A stretch of 64,000 bases of DNA, taken from contig JANWJE010000086.1 of the NCBI GenBank assembly GCA_025451995.1, positions 1 to 64,000 on the forward strand, written 5' to 3'. Below are positions 1 to 8,652 of the stretch, piece after piece; positions within the stretch are counted from its first letter, which is position 1, and each line of letters starts with the position of its first letter. Under the pieces are notes generated by a model. It was not told where the DNA came from and searched no databases. It saw only the letters and a list, made by a program, of their open reading frames with translations. The DNA comes from Parachlamydiaceae bacterium (GTDB taxonomy: Bacteria; Chlamydiota; Chlamydiia; Chlamydiales; Parachlamydiaceae). The position numbers and the translations under genes are program-made.

Positions 1-127
1 GCGAAAGCTCCCGCGGTTGAGCGATCGTAAAAGGCATAGTATTAAGTCAATACAAAGCCTTTTACGATCGCTCAACCCCGGGACTTTGGCGCGCTCAAAA
101 GCCAAATTTTGAAGTTGTTTCGGTATA
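1..127. repeat. Palindromic repeat family A, left end cut by window
   Basis: Two arms around the loop at about 40-50 pair almost perfectly: the CCGCGG-type core followed by the GAGCGATCGTAAAAGGC stretch reappears inverted at 53-80. The right end reads GTTTCGGTATA (117-127), the same terminus as the repeat at 9141-9211. It lies upstream of atpE, so the operon promoter must be in 128-190 or further upstream. No promoter is obvious there. Confidence 0.85.
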
Positions 128-201
128 TGAAAACAACTCTTCATTTTAATTGTGCATCTATCTAAAATGTTGCCAAATTAACCTTTCTTGAGAGTCATAT
201 C

Positions 202-825
202 ATGAGATCATTGGAAAAAGGACAAGATAAGATTCAAAAAATTTGCAATCGATTGCGCCATGAGACACTGGAGCCCGCTGAAAAAGAGGCGATAAAAATT
301 GTCGAAGAGGCACAAAAGAAGGCTGAAGCCATAAAGGCGGATGCAGAACGCCATGCAGAGCAATTGATTAAGCAAGCGAGAGGACAAATCGAGCAAGAGC
401 GCAATGTCTTTCACTCTGCCCTTCAGCAAGCTGCGAAACAAACAGTTGAAGGATTACGGCAAGAAATTGAACACAAAATGTTCAATGATGAATTGCAAAA
501 CCTGCTCGAAAAACAGATGGCTGATCCTAAAATTGTCTCTGAATTAATTAATGGAATTGTTAAAGCTTTAGAAAAAGATGGATTATCGGCGGATTTGACC
601 GCAGTGATTCCACGGACAATCTCTAGTGACGACGTCAATATGTTGTTATTAGAAAATGTTAAAAAACGTCTCAAGGGAAAGCCACTAGAGATTGGAGGCT
701 TCGATGGAGGAGCTCAGGTAAAATTAATTGGAAAGAAAATGACAATCGATCTCACAGATCAAGCTATCAAAGAACTTCTTTCTAATTTTATGCGCAAAGA
801 TTTTCGTAAGCTAATCTTCAGTTAG
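202..825 (+). CDS. atpE: V-type ATP synthase subunit E
   Basis: 207 aa, the usual length of chlamydial AtpE. The N-terminal half is a charged, alanine/glutamine-rich coiled coil (about residues 25-95) typical of the peripheral stalk subunit E; the C-terminal half is the globular domain that contacts the catalytic head. It is first in a + strand operon in the chlamydial order E, DUF2764, A, B, D, I, K. The ATG at 202 begins the coiled-coil region; a weak GAGAG lies just upstream. V-type enzymes in chlamydiae act at the cytoplasmic membrane and couple ATP hydrolysis or synthesis to ion movement. The identification rests on both context and sequence. Confidence 0.93.
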   Translation: MRSLEKGQDKIQKICNRLRHETLEPAEKEAIKIVEEAQKKAEAIKADAERHAEQLIKQARGQIEQERNVFHSALQQAAKQTVEGLRQEIEHKMFNDELQNLLEKQMADPKIVSELINGIVKALEKDGLSADLTAVIPRTISSDDVNMLLLENVKKRLKGKPLEIGGFDGGAQVKLIGKKMTIDLTDQAIKELLSNFMRKDFRKLIFS

Positions 826-833
826 GTAAGTGG

Positions 834-1616
834 ATGGCCAAATATTATTTTGTTGGGACAATGCTCCCTTCTTTGACATTTGATGCCCCGCCGGATATCA
901 GTCTAGCAGATCTTAAAACTCTTTTGCAGGATAATTTGACAGAAAGAGATTACGAAAAAACAGAAATTTTGCGTCGATTTTATGATATTCTCAACTTAAG
1001 AGCGCTCTGGCTTGAAGATGCGTTTGATCCACGGGGTGAATTATCACCTTATGAGATGAGCGAAGCGCTTATCAGTCGCATTGGCTTACCTGATTATGTC
1101 TATGAATTTATCGATCGTTATCCAAAGAAAGAGGATCGTTTGCATCATTTTCTCTTTCTTCTTTCAAAGTTTTTTCAAGGGGCATCCGAATTAAAAGATC
1201 CGTTTCTTTTACAGTATTTATTATTTGAAAGAGAAGTTCGGTTAGTCATGACTGCCTTTAGGGCAAAAAAATTAGGGCGCGATTTAAATACCGAATTGCA
1301 GTATGAGGATCCCGAAGAAGAATTAATCGCCCAAATATTGGCTCAACAAGATGCTAAAAGTTATGAGCCGCCTGAAAAATACACTGAGTTGAAAGTCATT
1401 TTTGATAAGGTTGGCGATGATCCTTTAGCTTTGCAAAAAGCAATCGACCTTTATCGATATGAAAAAGTGGATGCAATGGTCGACATGGCGGACACCTTTT
1501 CAATTGAAAGGATATTAGCCTATTTGGTGCAATATATGATTGTTGAAAAATGGTCAGAGTTGGATCAGAAGAAGGGAATTAAAATAGTGGAAAGTATATA
1601 TACTGCTACCAGTTGA
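834..1616 (+). CDS. DUF2764 family protein of the V-ATPase operon
   Basis: 260 aa, starting MAKYYFVGTMLPSL, which matches the DUF2764 family encoded between atpE and atpA in chlamydiae. It starts 8 bp after the atpE stop, so it is probably translationally coupled. No catalytic motif is visible; its position suggests a role close to subunits C/E of the stalk or in assembly, which is inference. Oddity: the last codons (YTATS) and the TGA stop at 1614-1616 lie inside the terminal repeat of a palindromic element starting at 1599, so the native C-terminus may have been replaced by a few residues. Confidence 0.88.
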   Translation: MAKYYFVGTMLPSLTFDAPPDISLADLKTLLQDNLTERDYEKTEILRRFYDILNLRALWLEDAFDPRGELSPYEMSEALISRIGLPDYVYEFIDRYPKKEDRLHHFLFLLSKFFQGASELKDPFLLQYLLFEREVRLVMTAFRAKKLGRDLNTELQYEDPEEELIAQILAQQDAKSYEPPEKYTELKVIFDKVGDDPLALQKAIDLYRYEKVDAMVDMADTFSIERILAYLVQYMIVEKWSELDQKKGIKIVESIYTATS

Positions 1617-1763
1617 ATCCTGAATTTTTCGGCTAGCTTGAAAGCTCCCGCGGTTGAAAGATCGCAAGAGGCATAGTATTAGCTCAACAATGCCTATTGC
1701 GATCTCTCAACCCCGGGGCTTTGAAGCAGCCGAAAAGTCCAGGATTCAGCTGGTAGCAGTATA
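1599..1763. repeat. Palindromic repeat family A between DUF2764 gene and atpA
   Basis: A full-length, nearly perfect palindrome of 165 bp with TATACTGCTACCAG termini in inverted orientation, the CCGCGG/CCCCGGGG core and a central loop near 1678-1688. Same family as 10096-10261, 13820-13986 and 31762-31928. It supplies the stop codon of the preceding gene and ends 24 bp before the atpA start, so the operon transcript should fold into a long hairpin here. Confidence 0.92.
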
Positions 1764-1787
1764 GTAATTTAAAATTGGACGATAGGG

Positions 1788-3566
1788 ATGAGTATAAAAC
1801 ACATGGTTGAACCAACTGAAGCTAAACATGCTAAGGGGAAAGTTGTCAAAGCATTTGGAAATCTCCTGCAAGTGGAATTTGAGGGGAATATTCGGCAAGG
1901 AGAAGTCGCTATGGTCCATAGCGATGGCGTGAAATTAAAAGCTGAGGTCATTGAAATCTTAGGTAATGAAGCGAAAATACAAGTGTTTGAAGATACTAAA
2001 GGTGTCAGACTCAATAATGCTGTTTCTTTTACCGGTGATCTTCTTGAAGCGGAACTAGGTCCTGGTCTTCTCAGCTCAATTTTTGATGGCCTTCAAAATC
2101 CATTGGTCAATGTTTCTGATGTTTCCGGGTATTTTCTTCCAAGAGGACTCTATCTGCCTCCATTGGATAGGCATCGCCATTGGGATTTTGAACCAAAAGC
2201 AAAGGTAGGGGACGAATTGCGAAGAGGGGAAACTATTGGAATGACCCATGAAGGGCGATTTCCTCATCCGATCATGATTCCATTCTCTCATTTTGGAACA
2301 TACAAGATCACTTGGGTCATTGCAGAGGGTTCTTATCCGATTGATACTGTTGTTGCCCATGCTGTAGATCAATCAGGAAAAGAGTATTCATTCACAATGG
2401 TTCAAAAATGGCCCGTCAAAACACCTCTTATCCAAGGTGAAAAGATTAAACCTACTAAGATGATGGATACGGGTGAACGAATCATCGATACACAGTTTCC
2501 CTTAATGAAAGGGGGAACGTTTTGTACTCCCGGGCCATTTGGGGCCGGTAAAACTGTCCTTCAGCATCACCTTTCCAAATATGCTTCGGTCGATGTTGTG
2601 TTATTTGTGGCGTGTGGTGAACGAGCGGGTGAAGTGGTAGAGGTATTGAGAGAATTCCCCCATTTAATCGATCCCCATACAGGTGAAACATTGATGAAGC
2701 GAACGGTGATCATTTGTAACACTTCATCAATGCCCGTCGCTGCCAGAGAATCCTCAATTTATATGGGGATTACCATTGCTGAATATTATAGGCAGATGGG
2801 GTTAGATGTTTTAGTACTAGCCGATTCCACATCTCGTTGGGCGCAGGCCTTGCGAGAGATGTCAGGGCGTTTGGAAGAAATTCCTGGTGAAGAGGCTTTC
2901 CCCGCTTATCTCGCCTCCAGGATTGCAGAATTTTACGAGCGATCGGGAGTTATTTCGCTTCGCCATGGAAAACCCGGCTCAATTACAATTGGCGGTGCCG
3001 TCTCCCCTGCCGGAGGAAATTTTGAAGAGCCTGTCACTCAAGCGACATTATCGGTTGTAGGAGCTTTCTTAGGCCTATCTCGTTCCCGATCAGATTCCAG
3101 ACGCTATCCGGCGATCGATCCTTTAATTTCTTGGTCCAAATATGTCGATGCCGTTTCAACCGAAATGAGCCATGAAGTTGACGGGTGGGATGAAATGGTC
3201 AAAAAGGCAAGAAAAATATTGTTTGAAGGAAATGAAATTGGAAAAAGGATGGAAGTTGTCGGCGAAGAGGGGACTGCCATGGCCGATATGATTATCTATT
3301 TAAAGGCTGAACTCTATGACTTTTGCTATCTTCAGCAGAATGCTTTTGATAAAGAAGATGCCTATTGCCCTTTGAAAAGACAAGTTCCTTTATTCTTGCT
3401 GATCAACCGCATTTTTGACACTGAATTTAAATTTCAATCTCACGATAAAGCGAGAGAGTTCTTTTTGCAATTGCAGAACCAAATTAAAAACATGAATTTT
3501 ATGCCCTTCCAATCCGAAGCGTACCGGAAAGCATTTCTTGCTATTGAAGAAATGGTTGGGAAGTAA
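1788..3566 (+). CDS. atpA: V-type ATP synthase catalytic subunit A
   Basis: 592 aa, full length for chlamydial AtpA. The Walker A motif GPFGAGKT lies at about residue 248, and downstream come the ADSTSRWAQALREMSGRLEE and PAYLASRIAEFYERSG stretches diagnostic of the catalytic A subunit, plus the long non-homologous insert (about residues 120-200) that distinguishes A from B. It forms the A3B3 head that hydrolyses or makes ATP. The start at 1788 follows GGACGATAGGG; a second Met follows at residue 6. It is separated from the upstream gene by a 165-bp palindrome and from atpB by 28 bp. Confidence 0.97.
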   Translation: MSIKHMVEPTEAKHAKGKVVKAFGNLLQVEFEGNIRQGEVAMVHSDGVKLKAEVIEILGNEAKIQVFEDTKGVRLNNAVSFTGDLLEAELGPGLLSSIFDGLQNPLVNVSDVSGYFLPRGLYLPPLDRHRHWDFEPKAKVGDELRRGETIGMTHEGRFPHPIMIPFSHFGTYKITWVIAEGSYPIDTVVAHAVDQSGKEYSFTMVQKWPVKTPLIQGEKIKPTKMMDTGERIIDTQFPLMKGGTFCTPGPFGAGKTVLQHHLSKYASVDVVLFVACGERAGEVVEVLREFPHLIDPHTGETLMKRTVIICNTSSMPVAARESSIYMGITIAEYYRQMGLDVLVLADSTSRWAQALREMSGRLEEIPGEEAFPAYLASRIAEFYERSGVISLRHGKPGSITIGGAVSPAGGNFEEPVTQATLSVVGAFLGLSRSRSDSRRYPAIDPLISWSKYVDAVSTEMSHEVDGWDEMVKKARKILFEGNEIGKRMEVVGEEGTAMADMIIYLKAELYDFCYLQQNAFDKEDAYCPLKRQVPLFLLINRIFDTEFKFQSHDKAREFFLQLQNQIKNMNFMPFQSEAYRKAFLAIEEMVGK

Positions 3567-3594
3567 AGATATAACAATAGGATGAGCAACTGAC

Positions 3595-4905
3595 ATGAAG
3601 ATAGTCTACGATAGAATCAATAACATGCGAGGAAACCTGATCACTGTGACCGCAGAAGGGGTTGGCCTCGGAGAGCTTGCGCGCATCGATTTGCAAGATG
3701 GCCGATATGTCTATGCTTCTGTCTTGCGCATCGATGGAAATCAAGTCACTCTTCAAGTCTTTCAAAGCACACGGGGGATTTCAACAGGGGATCGTGTCAC
3801 CTTCTTGAACAGGCAAATCCAAGCAACATATGGAAGTTCTCTTTTAGGGAGAAGATTAAATGGCGCGGGGAAGCCGATTGATGCAGGTCCTGAGATAATT
3901 GGAGATGCAATAAATATTGGGGCAACATCTTTTAACCCGGTCAAAAGGATCATCCCTCGTGATTTAGTGCGCACTAATATTCCGATGATCGATGTCTTCA
4001 ATTGTTTGGTTAAATCACAGAAAATCCCTATTTTTTCGGTTGCAGGCGAACCCTATAATGCATTGCTCATGCGAATTGCCAACCAAACGGATGCTGATGT
4101 GGTGATTATTGGCGGGATGGGGTTAACCTTTAAGGAATATCAAGCGTTTATAGATAATGCAGAAGCTGCCGGCACGATGGATAAGACTGTCATGTTTATT
4201 CACCGCGCAACAGATCCGGCTGTTGAATGCCTATTAGTTCCCGATATGGCCTTAGCCTGTGCCGAGCGCTTTGCAACGGATGGAAAAAATGTTTTAGTCC
4301 TGTTGACAGATATGACTTCATTTGCTGACTCTATTAAAGAAATTGCCATTACCATGGATCAAGTTCCTTCCAATAGGGGTTATCCGGGATCTCTTTATTC
4401 CGATCTTGCTTCCCGCTACGAAAAAGCAGTTTCAATTGAAGGGAGCGGTTCAATCACAATCATTGGCGTGACTACTATGCCAGGAGACGATGTGACGCAT
4501 CCCGTTCCGGATAATACAGGATATATTACAGAGGGACAATTTTATCTTCACCATGGGAGAATCGACCCTTTTGGATCCCTATCCCGTTTAAAGCAATTGG
4601 TGATTGGGAAAATGACTCGAGAAGATCATGGAGATTTAGCAAATGCGATGATTCGTCTCTATGCCGAATCAAAAAAAGCGAGAGAGAGACAGGCAATGGG
4701 CTTTAAGTTGTCTCGTTGGGATGAAAAATTACTTGAATTCGCTGAGCTATTTGAGCAAAGAATGATGAATCTTGAAGTTAACTACACCTTGGAAGAAGCT
4801 CTCGATTTGGGATGGGTAACGCTTGCTGAATGTTTTCAGCCAAACGAAGTGGGGATTAAACAAGTTTTGGTTAATAAATATTGGCCTAAGACCGCTAATG
4901 TTTGA
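3595..4905 (+). CDS. atpB: V-type ATP synthase subunit B
   Basis: 436 aa, full length. It is the non-catalytic partner of AtpA: it lacks a Walker A lysine motif ([15 protein letters not shown] stands at the equivalent position) but keeps [15 protein letters not shown] and the [21 protein letters not shown] region characteristic of subunit B. It forms the A3B3 hexamer. It starts 28 bp after atpA and is followed by a large palindrome (4919-5070) before atpD. Confidence 0.96.
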   Translation: MKIVYDRINNMRGNLITVTAEGVGLGELARIDLQDGRYVYASVLRIDGNQVTLQVFQSTRGISTGDRVTFLNRQIQATYGSSLLGRRLNGAGKPIDAGPEIIGDAINIGATSFNPVKRIIPRDLVRTNIPMIDVFNCLVKSQKIPIFSVAGEPYNALLMRIANQTDADVVIIGGMGLTFKEYQAFIDNAEAAGTMDKTVMFIHRATDPAVECLLVPDMALACAERFATDGKNVLVLLTDMTSFADSIKEIAITMDQVPSNRGYPGSLYSDLASRYEKAVSIEGSGSITIIGVTTMPGDDVTHPVPDNTGYITEGQFYLHHGRIDPFGSLSRLKQLVIGKMTREDHGDLANAMIRLYAESKKARERQAMGFKLSRWDEKLLEFAELFEQRMMNLEVNYTLEEALDLGWVTLAECFQPNEVGIKQVLVNKYWPKTANV

Positions 4906-4918
4906 ATAGTTATTTAAC

Positions 4919-5070
4919 GTGCCCGTGCCCATACGCGTTAAGCTAAGTGATTTAACGCAAAGGTGCAAAGGAACTTAAATTTAAGTCGCTATAAGTTAGT
5001 TTTGCGTTCCTTTGCACCTTTGCGCCTTTGCGTTAAATCACTTAGCTAAACGCATATGGGAAGGGGCACG
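4919..5070. repeat. Large palindrome between atpB and atpD
   Basis: Inverted arms 4919-4974 and 5006-5070. Both contain CTAAGTGATTTAACGCAAAGG and GTGCAAAGGAAC in opposite orientation and end in the GC-rich CGTGCCCGTGCCC / GGGGCACG motif. One arm carries an extra CTTTGCG unit. It fills almost the whole 192-bp gap in the operon, 13 bp after atpB. The GC-rich end motif recurs at 7807-7883 and 19663-19743. Confidence 0.88.
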
Positions 5071-5097
5071 GGAGGGTACTAAATACAGGACGCTGGA

Positions 5098-5721
5098 ATG
5101 CCAGAAATTAAACTCACAAAAAATGAATTGAGAACGCAGCAAGTGCATCTTGGGCAATTAGATAAATATTTGCCAACCCTGCAATTAAAAAAAGCGATGT
5201 TGCAAGCTGAAGTGAATGATGCTCGCCATGAAATTCAGCGTTTAGAAAAGGAATGGGAAGTTAAGAGAGCCCAAGTGAATCAATTTAGCGCTCTTTTAAC
5301 CTCAAAAACGTCCATTGATCCTTTGCAGGCAACTAAAGTAAAGCAAGTGCATAAGCGCTATGAAAACATTGCGGGAGTTGAAGTCCCTTATTTTGAAGGT
5401 GTCGATTTTGAAGAGTTCACCTATAGCTTATTTGAAACACCCCCATGGGTGGATGCTGCAATAGTAGAATTGAGAAATTTCACTGTGCTTTACCAACAAG
5501 TGAAAGTTGCAGAAGAACAGAGGGATGCCCTAGAGAAAGAATGGCGTGAAGTGTCGATTCGGGTGAATCTGTTTGAAAAAATTTTAATCCCAAGAGCGAT
5601 TGAGAATATCAGAAAAATTAAAGTGTTTTTAGGCGACCAAGAGTTAGCTGCAGTTTCGAGGGCAAAAGTGGCAAAGACTAAAATAGAAGCTGGGAAAAAG
5701 GCAGGGGTTGTAGATGCGTGA
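5098..5721 (+). CDS. atpD: V-type ATP synthase subunit D
   Basis: 207 aa. Starts MPEIKLTKNELRTQQ, with long helical, charged segments at both ends (about 15-75 and 120-205), the antiparallel coiled coil that forms the central rotor shaft. TKNELR near the N-terminus is a conserved subunit D signature. It overlaps atpI by 8 bp (TGA at 5719-5721, ATG at 5714), so the two are translationally coupled. Confidence 0.93.
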   Translation: MPEIKLTKNELRTQQVHLGQLDKYLPTLQLKKAMLQAEVNDARHEIQRLEKEWEVKRAQVNQFSALLTSKTSIDPLQATKVKQVHKRYENIAGVEVPYFEGVDFEEFTYSLFETPPWVDAAIVELRNFTVLYQQVKVAEEQRDALEKEWREVSIRVNLFEKILIPRAIENIRKIKVFLGDQELAAVSRAKVAKTKIEAGKKAGVVDA

Positions 5722-7624
5722 AGATGTGAAGAAATTTCTTTTTTTTGGCATAGAAGAAGAGAGAGAATCTTTTTTTAAAAGGGCGCAAGAACAAGGGATT
5801 ATCCATTTTATTGACCCAAATCAAAAAGGACATAAAGACATTCCTGAGGAAGTGCAGGATGTTATTTCAGCGATTCGCATTTTAAGATCTCTTCCTTCTA
5901 GGGAGCAGGAAGAAAATTTTGAAAATATAGATCCGGAAGCCGTCGTTAATGCCATTTTGCAACTGCAGGACCAAAGAGAAAAATGGATGGAGGTGCGGCG
6001 CGTCACTTCAATAGAAATTTCAAGAATAGAGGTATTTGGCAATTTTTCTTTTGAAGACATCGCCTATATAGAAAAAAAGGGGAAGTGCCATATTCAGTTT
6101 TTCTGCTGTCGTCCGGGCCTTTTTGAGGCTCAACCCGAGCCTGAAAATTTGATCTATGTCGCTTCAGAGCATAATTTAGATTATTATATTGCAGTGAATG
6201 ATCATCACATTTCTTATGATCGGATGTTAGAAATGAAATTTGAGCATTCGTTAGGGGAATTAAAACAAAGAGAGATCAATGCTCAGAAAGAATTTCATCA
6301 AATCGACCATGAACTTAAAATGTATCAAAAATACAATCGTTATTTACACGATCTCCTGATTGAAAAACTGAATACAGTCAATTTAATCAATGCGCAAACC
6401 TATATCCAATATGCTATGGACGGAAAATTATTTGCAATCGAAGGCTGGGTTCCTGAGAACAAAATTCGACAGATCCAAGAGGTTATAGGGGAATTAAATG
6501 TTCATGGAGAAGAAATTGCAATTGAAAAGGCAGATGTGATTCCAACCTATCTAGAAAATGAAGGGTTATCAAGACTTGGTGAAGATCTCGTCCATATTTA
6601 TGATACTCCCTCTGCTAGCGATAAAGACCCATCCATGTGGGTGCTTGGGGCTTTCGCTCTATTTTTTGCATTTATCATTGGCGATGCAGGATATGGGTTA
6701 GTCTATTTGCTCATCGCACTTTTCTTTAGATTTAAATACCCCAATCTGAAAGGAGCTGCAAAAAGATTCCTCGATCTTTCAACCGTATTATTTGTTGGAT
6801 GTGTCGTCTGGGGAACATTGATGACCTCTTTTTTTGGAATGCAAATCGCAGTGGATAATCCTCTTAGAAAAGTCTCGCTCGTTCAATGGCTGGCTGAAAA
6901 AAAAGCTGCTTACCATTTATTGCATAAAGATGAAGTCGCAGAAGAGTGGTTAAAAAAATATCCTGAATTAAAAGAAGTCAAAGACTCGCATGAATTTGTC
7001 AGCTATAGCCCAAAGTCTGGGGAGCCCCCTGTGATTCTAAATAAGTTGACCGACAATATAATGTTTGAGCTCGCCCTATTCATTGGCGTTGTTCATTTGA
7101 TTCTATCTCTAGTCCGGTATTCTCTTCGCAATTGGCATCATGTCGGTTGGATCGCATTTTTAATAGGGGCCTATCTCTATTTTCCTTATTATTTAAAAAC
7201 CCCTAGCCTTTTGAACTATGTGGGGGGGATCAATTTGGAGAAAGGAGGGCTCTTTGGATTTCAAATCATGATTGCAGGAATTGGAGTGGCTTGGGTCCTT
7301 TCGATCATCAAACACGGTTGGACCGGGATATTCGAAATTACAGTGTTAATACAAATATTTGCCGACACGCTCTCCTATTTGCGTCTTTATGCATTAGGGC
7401 TTGCGGGAGCTATTGTGGGTTCAACAATTAACGAAATAGCCAGCGGAATGCCGTTGATTGTTGGGATATTACTCGTGCTCATTTCTCATTTTATCAATAT
7501 TATTTTAGGAACAATGAGCGGTGTGATCCATGGTTTGCGTCTTAACTTTTTAGAATGGTATCACTACTCCTTTGAGGGTGGCGGCAAACAGTTTTTACCC
7601 CTTAAACTGATTAAGAGGAATTAA
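5714..7624 (+). CDS. atpI: V-type ATP synthase subunit I
   Basis: 636 aa, full length for chlamydial AtpI. The N-terminal ~300 residues are soluble with coiled-coil stretches (stator arm); the C-terminal half holds about seven membrane segments, beginning WVLGAFALFFAFIIGDAGYG at about residue 310, and includes the FADTLSYLRLYALGLAGAIVG segment with the essential arginine that faces the K-ring. It forms the ion half-channels in the membrane. The TAA stop is followed at once by the terminal repeat of the element at 7625-7790. Confidence 0.96.
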   Translation: MREDVKKFLFFGIEEERESFFKRAQEQGIIHFIDPNQKGHKDIPEEVQDVISAIRILRSLPSREQEENFENIDPEAVVNAILQLQDQREKWMEVRRVTSIEISRIEVFGNFSFEDIAYIEKKGKCHIQFFCCRPGLFEAQPEPENLIYVASEHNLDYYIAVNDHHISYDRMLEMKFEHSLGELKQREINAQKEFHQIDHELKMYQKYNRYLHDLLIEKLNTVNLINAQTYIQYAMDGKLFAIEGWVPENKIRQIQEVIGELNVHGEEIAIEKADVIPTYLENEGLSRLGEDLVHIYDTPSASDKDPSMWVLGAFALFFAFIIGDAGYGLVYLLIALFFRFKYPNLKGAAKRFLDLSTVLFVGCVVWGTLMTSFFGMQIAVDNPLRKVSLVQWLAEKKAAYHLLHKDEVAEEWLKKYPELKEVKDSHEFVSYSPKSGEPPVILNKLTDNIMFELALFIGVVHLILSLVRYSLRNWHHVGWIAFLIGAYLYFPYYLKTPSLLNYVGGINLEKGGLFGFQIMIAGIGVAWVLSIIKHGWTGIFEITVLIQIFADTLSYLRLYALGLAGAIVGSTINEIASGMPLIVGILLVLISHFINIILGTMSGVIHGLRLNFLEWYHYSFEGGGKQFLPLKLIKRN

Positions 7625-7790
7625 TAGACTTCTTGCATAATTCCATTTATTTGCTAAAATGAATCTTTTTGGCGTCTTTATTGCCAAATTTTTCGACCAT
7701 ATTAAACACAATATGCTCTCAAAATTTGGCAATAAATCCATCCAAAAATCTTTCACTTTATCAAACAAAGCGAATTATGCAAGAGGTCTA
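7625..7790. repeat. Palindromic repeat family D between atpI and atpK
   Basis: Inverted termini TAGACTTCTTGCATAATT (7625-7642) and its near-perfect complement at 7773-7790, with a second inverted pair inside (TTGCCAAATTTT / AAAATTTGGCAA). It starts directly after the atpI stop codon. An 83-codon open frame across it is not convincing as a gene. Confidence 0.85.
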
Positions 7791-7806
7791 ATGAAGAATT
7801 GTTTTA

Positions 7807-7883
7807 CGTGCCCGTGCCCGAGCCCGTGCCCTTGCCCAAATATCTTTTTTTCGGGCAAGGGCACGGGCACGGGCATGGGCACG
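7807..7883. repeat. GC-rich hairpin upstream of atpK
   Basis: Arms of about 31 nt (7807-7837 and 7853-7883) built from GTGCCCG/CGGGCAC units pair around a 15-nt AT-rich loop. Composition contrasts sharply with the surroundings. It ends 39 bp before the atpK start. The same motif ends the palindrome at 4919-5070 and forms the centre of 19663-19743. It could act as an mRNA stabiliser or attenuator; there is no U-run to suggest a simple terminator. Confidence 0.85.
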
Positions 7884-7922
7884 AATGACAAAGTTTCATT
7901 CAAGATATAGGAGAAAATAAAT

Positions 7923-8345
7923 ATGGATTTCAATATGGTAGGTCCCGCAATTGCATTGGGACTCAGTTGTATGGGCTGTTGCGTCGGATGCTGGATTGCA
8001 GGGTCTGCTTCACATGCCGCTATGGCTCGCTCAGAAGAGGGTCATGGTAAATTTATCGGCATGGCCGCTGCGCCTTCTTCGCAAGTTATTTATGGTTTTT
8101 TATTAATGCTTCAAATGAGTAAAGCGATTCAGGCAGGGACACTCTCTCCTGTATCATCGATTGCAATTGGCATTTTTTCTGGATTAGCTTTCGTTTTTTC
8201 TTCTATTTACCAAGGAAAAGTGTGCGCAACGGGTATTCAGGCTTCCTTAAAGTCTCCGGGGGTTTATGGAAAGTGCTTCGCAGCGATCGGTATTATTGAA
8301 TCGTTCGCTTTATTTGCGTTTGTATTCGCCCTGCTGATTATGTAA
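7923..8345 (+). CDS. atpK: V-type ATP synthase subunit K (proteolipid)
   Basis: 140 aa, strongly hydrophobic, with four predicted membrane helices in two repeated hairpins (about 5-25, 48-68, 78-98, 116-138). The second hairpin carries the conserved glutamate in AIGIIESFALFAFVFALLI, the ion-binding residue. It makes the rotating ring of the V-ATPase. The start follows ATAGGAGAAAATAAAT, a good ribosome binding site. Last gene of the operon, followed by an inverted repeat. Confidence 0.96.
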   Translation: MDFNMVGPAIALGLSCMGCCVGCWIAGSASHAAMARSEEGHGKFIGMAAAPSSQVIYGFLLMLQMSKAIQAGTLSPVSSIAIGIFSGLAFVFSSIYQGKVCATGIQASLKSPGVYGKCFAAIGIIESFALFAFVFALLIM

Positions 8346-8357
8346 AGGACAAATTAG

Positions 8358-8433
8358 GACAATAAGGACATTAAAGGCATTTTAAGTAACGTTAACAAGT
8401 TTATTAAAAAATACACTTGATGTCCTTATTGTC
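8358..8433 (+). terminator. Inverted repeat after atpK, probable operon terminator
   Basis: GACAATAAGGACAT at 8358-8371 is repeated inverted at 8420-8433, 13 bp after the atpK stop. The loop is long (48 nt) and there is no clear U-tract, so termination is inferred from position. Confidence 0.45.
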
Positions 8434-8467
8434 GTTGTGTGCTCACACTTGAATGACTCTCTTTAAA

Positions 8468-8628
8468 ACGGAAGTTCCACTTTTTGATGGTCCGCTTTTT
8501 GTATCTTTTTGATTCTAAGCATATCTGCAATTCGCTTTTAGTGTCTACACACACAACGACGCGAACTGCAAAATGCTTAAAATCAAAAATCTAACAAAAA
8601 TCGTTGCATCAAAAAGTGGAACTTCCGT
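8468..8628. repeat. Palindromic repeat family C
   Basis: Inverted termini ACGGAAGTTCCACTTTTTGA and the complement at 8607-8628, with further inner pairing (TTTTTGATTCTAAGCAT against ATGCTTAAAATCAAAAA). The right half recurs at 25676-25757 after another gene. It lies immediately upstream of the ogt gene, so that gene's promoter must be inside or overlap the repeat. Together with 8358-8433 this accounts for most of the 307-bp gap. Confidence 0.85.
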
Positions 8629-8652
8629 TAAAATCTCCTCTTCTTCAAGGAA

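Noticed and set aside
7659-7910. 83-codon open frame between atpI and atpK
   Set aside because: It is made entirely of the family D palindrome and the GC-rich hairpin, and its product (repeated CPCPSP) is low-complexity repeat translation.
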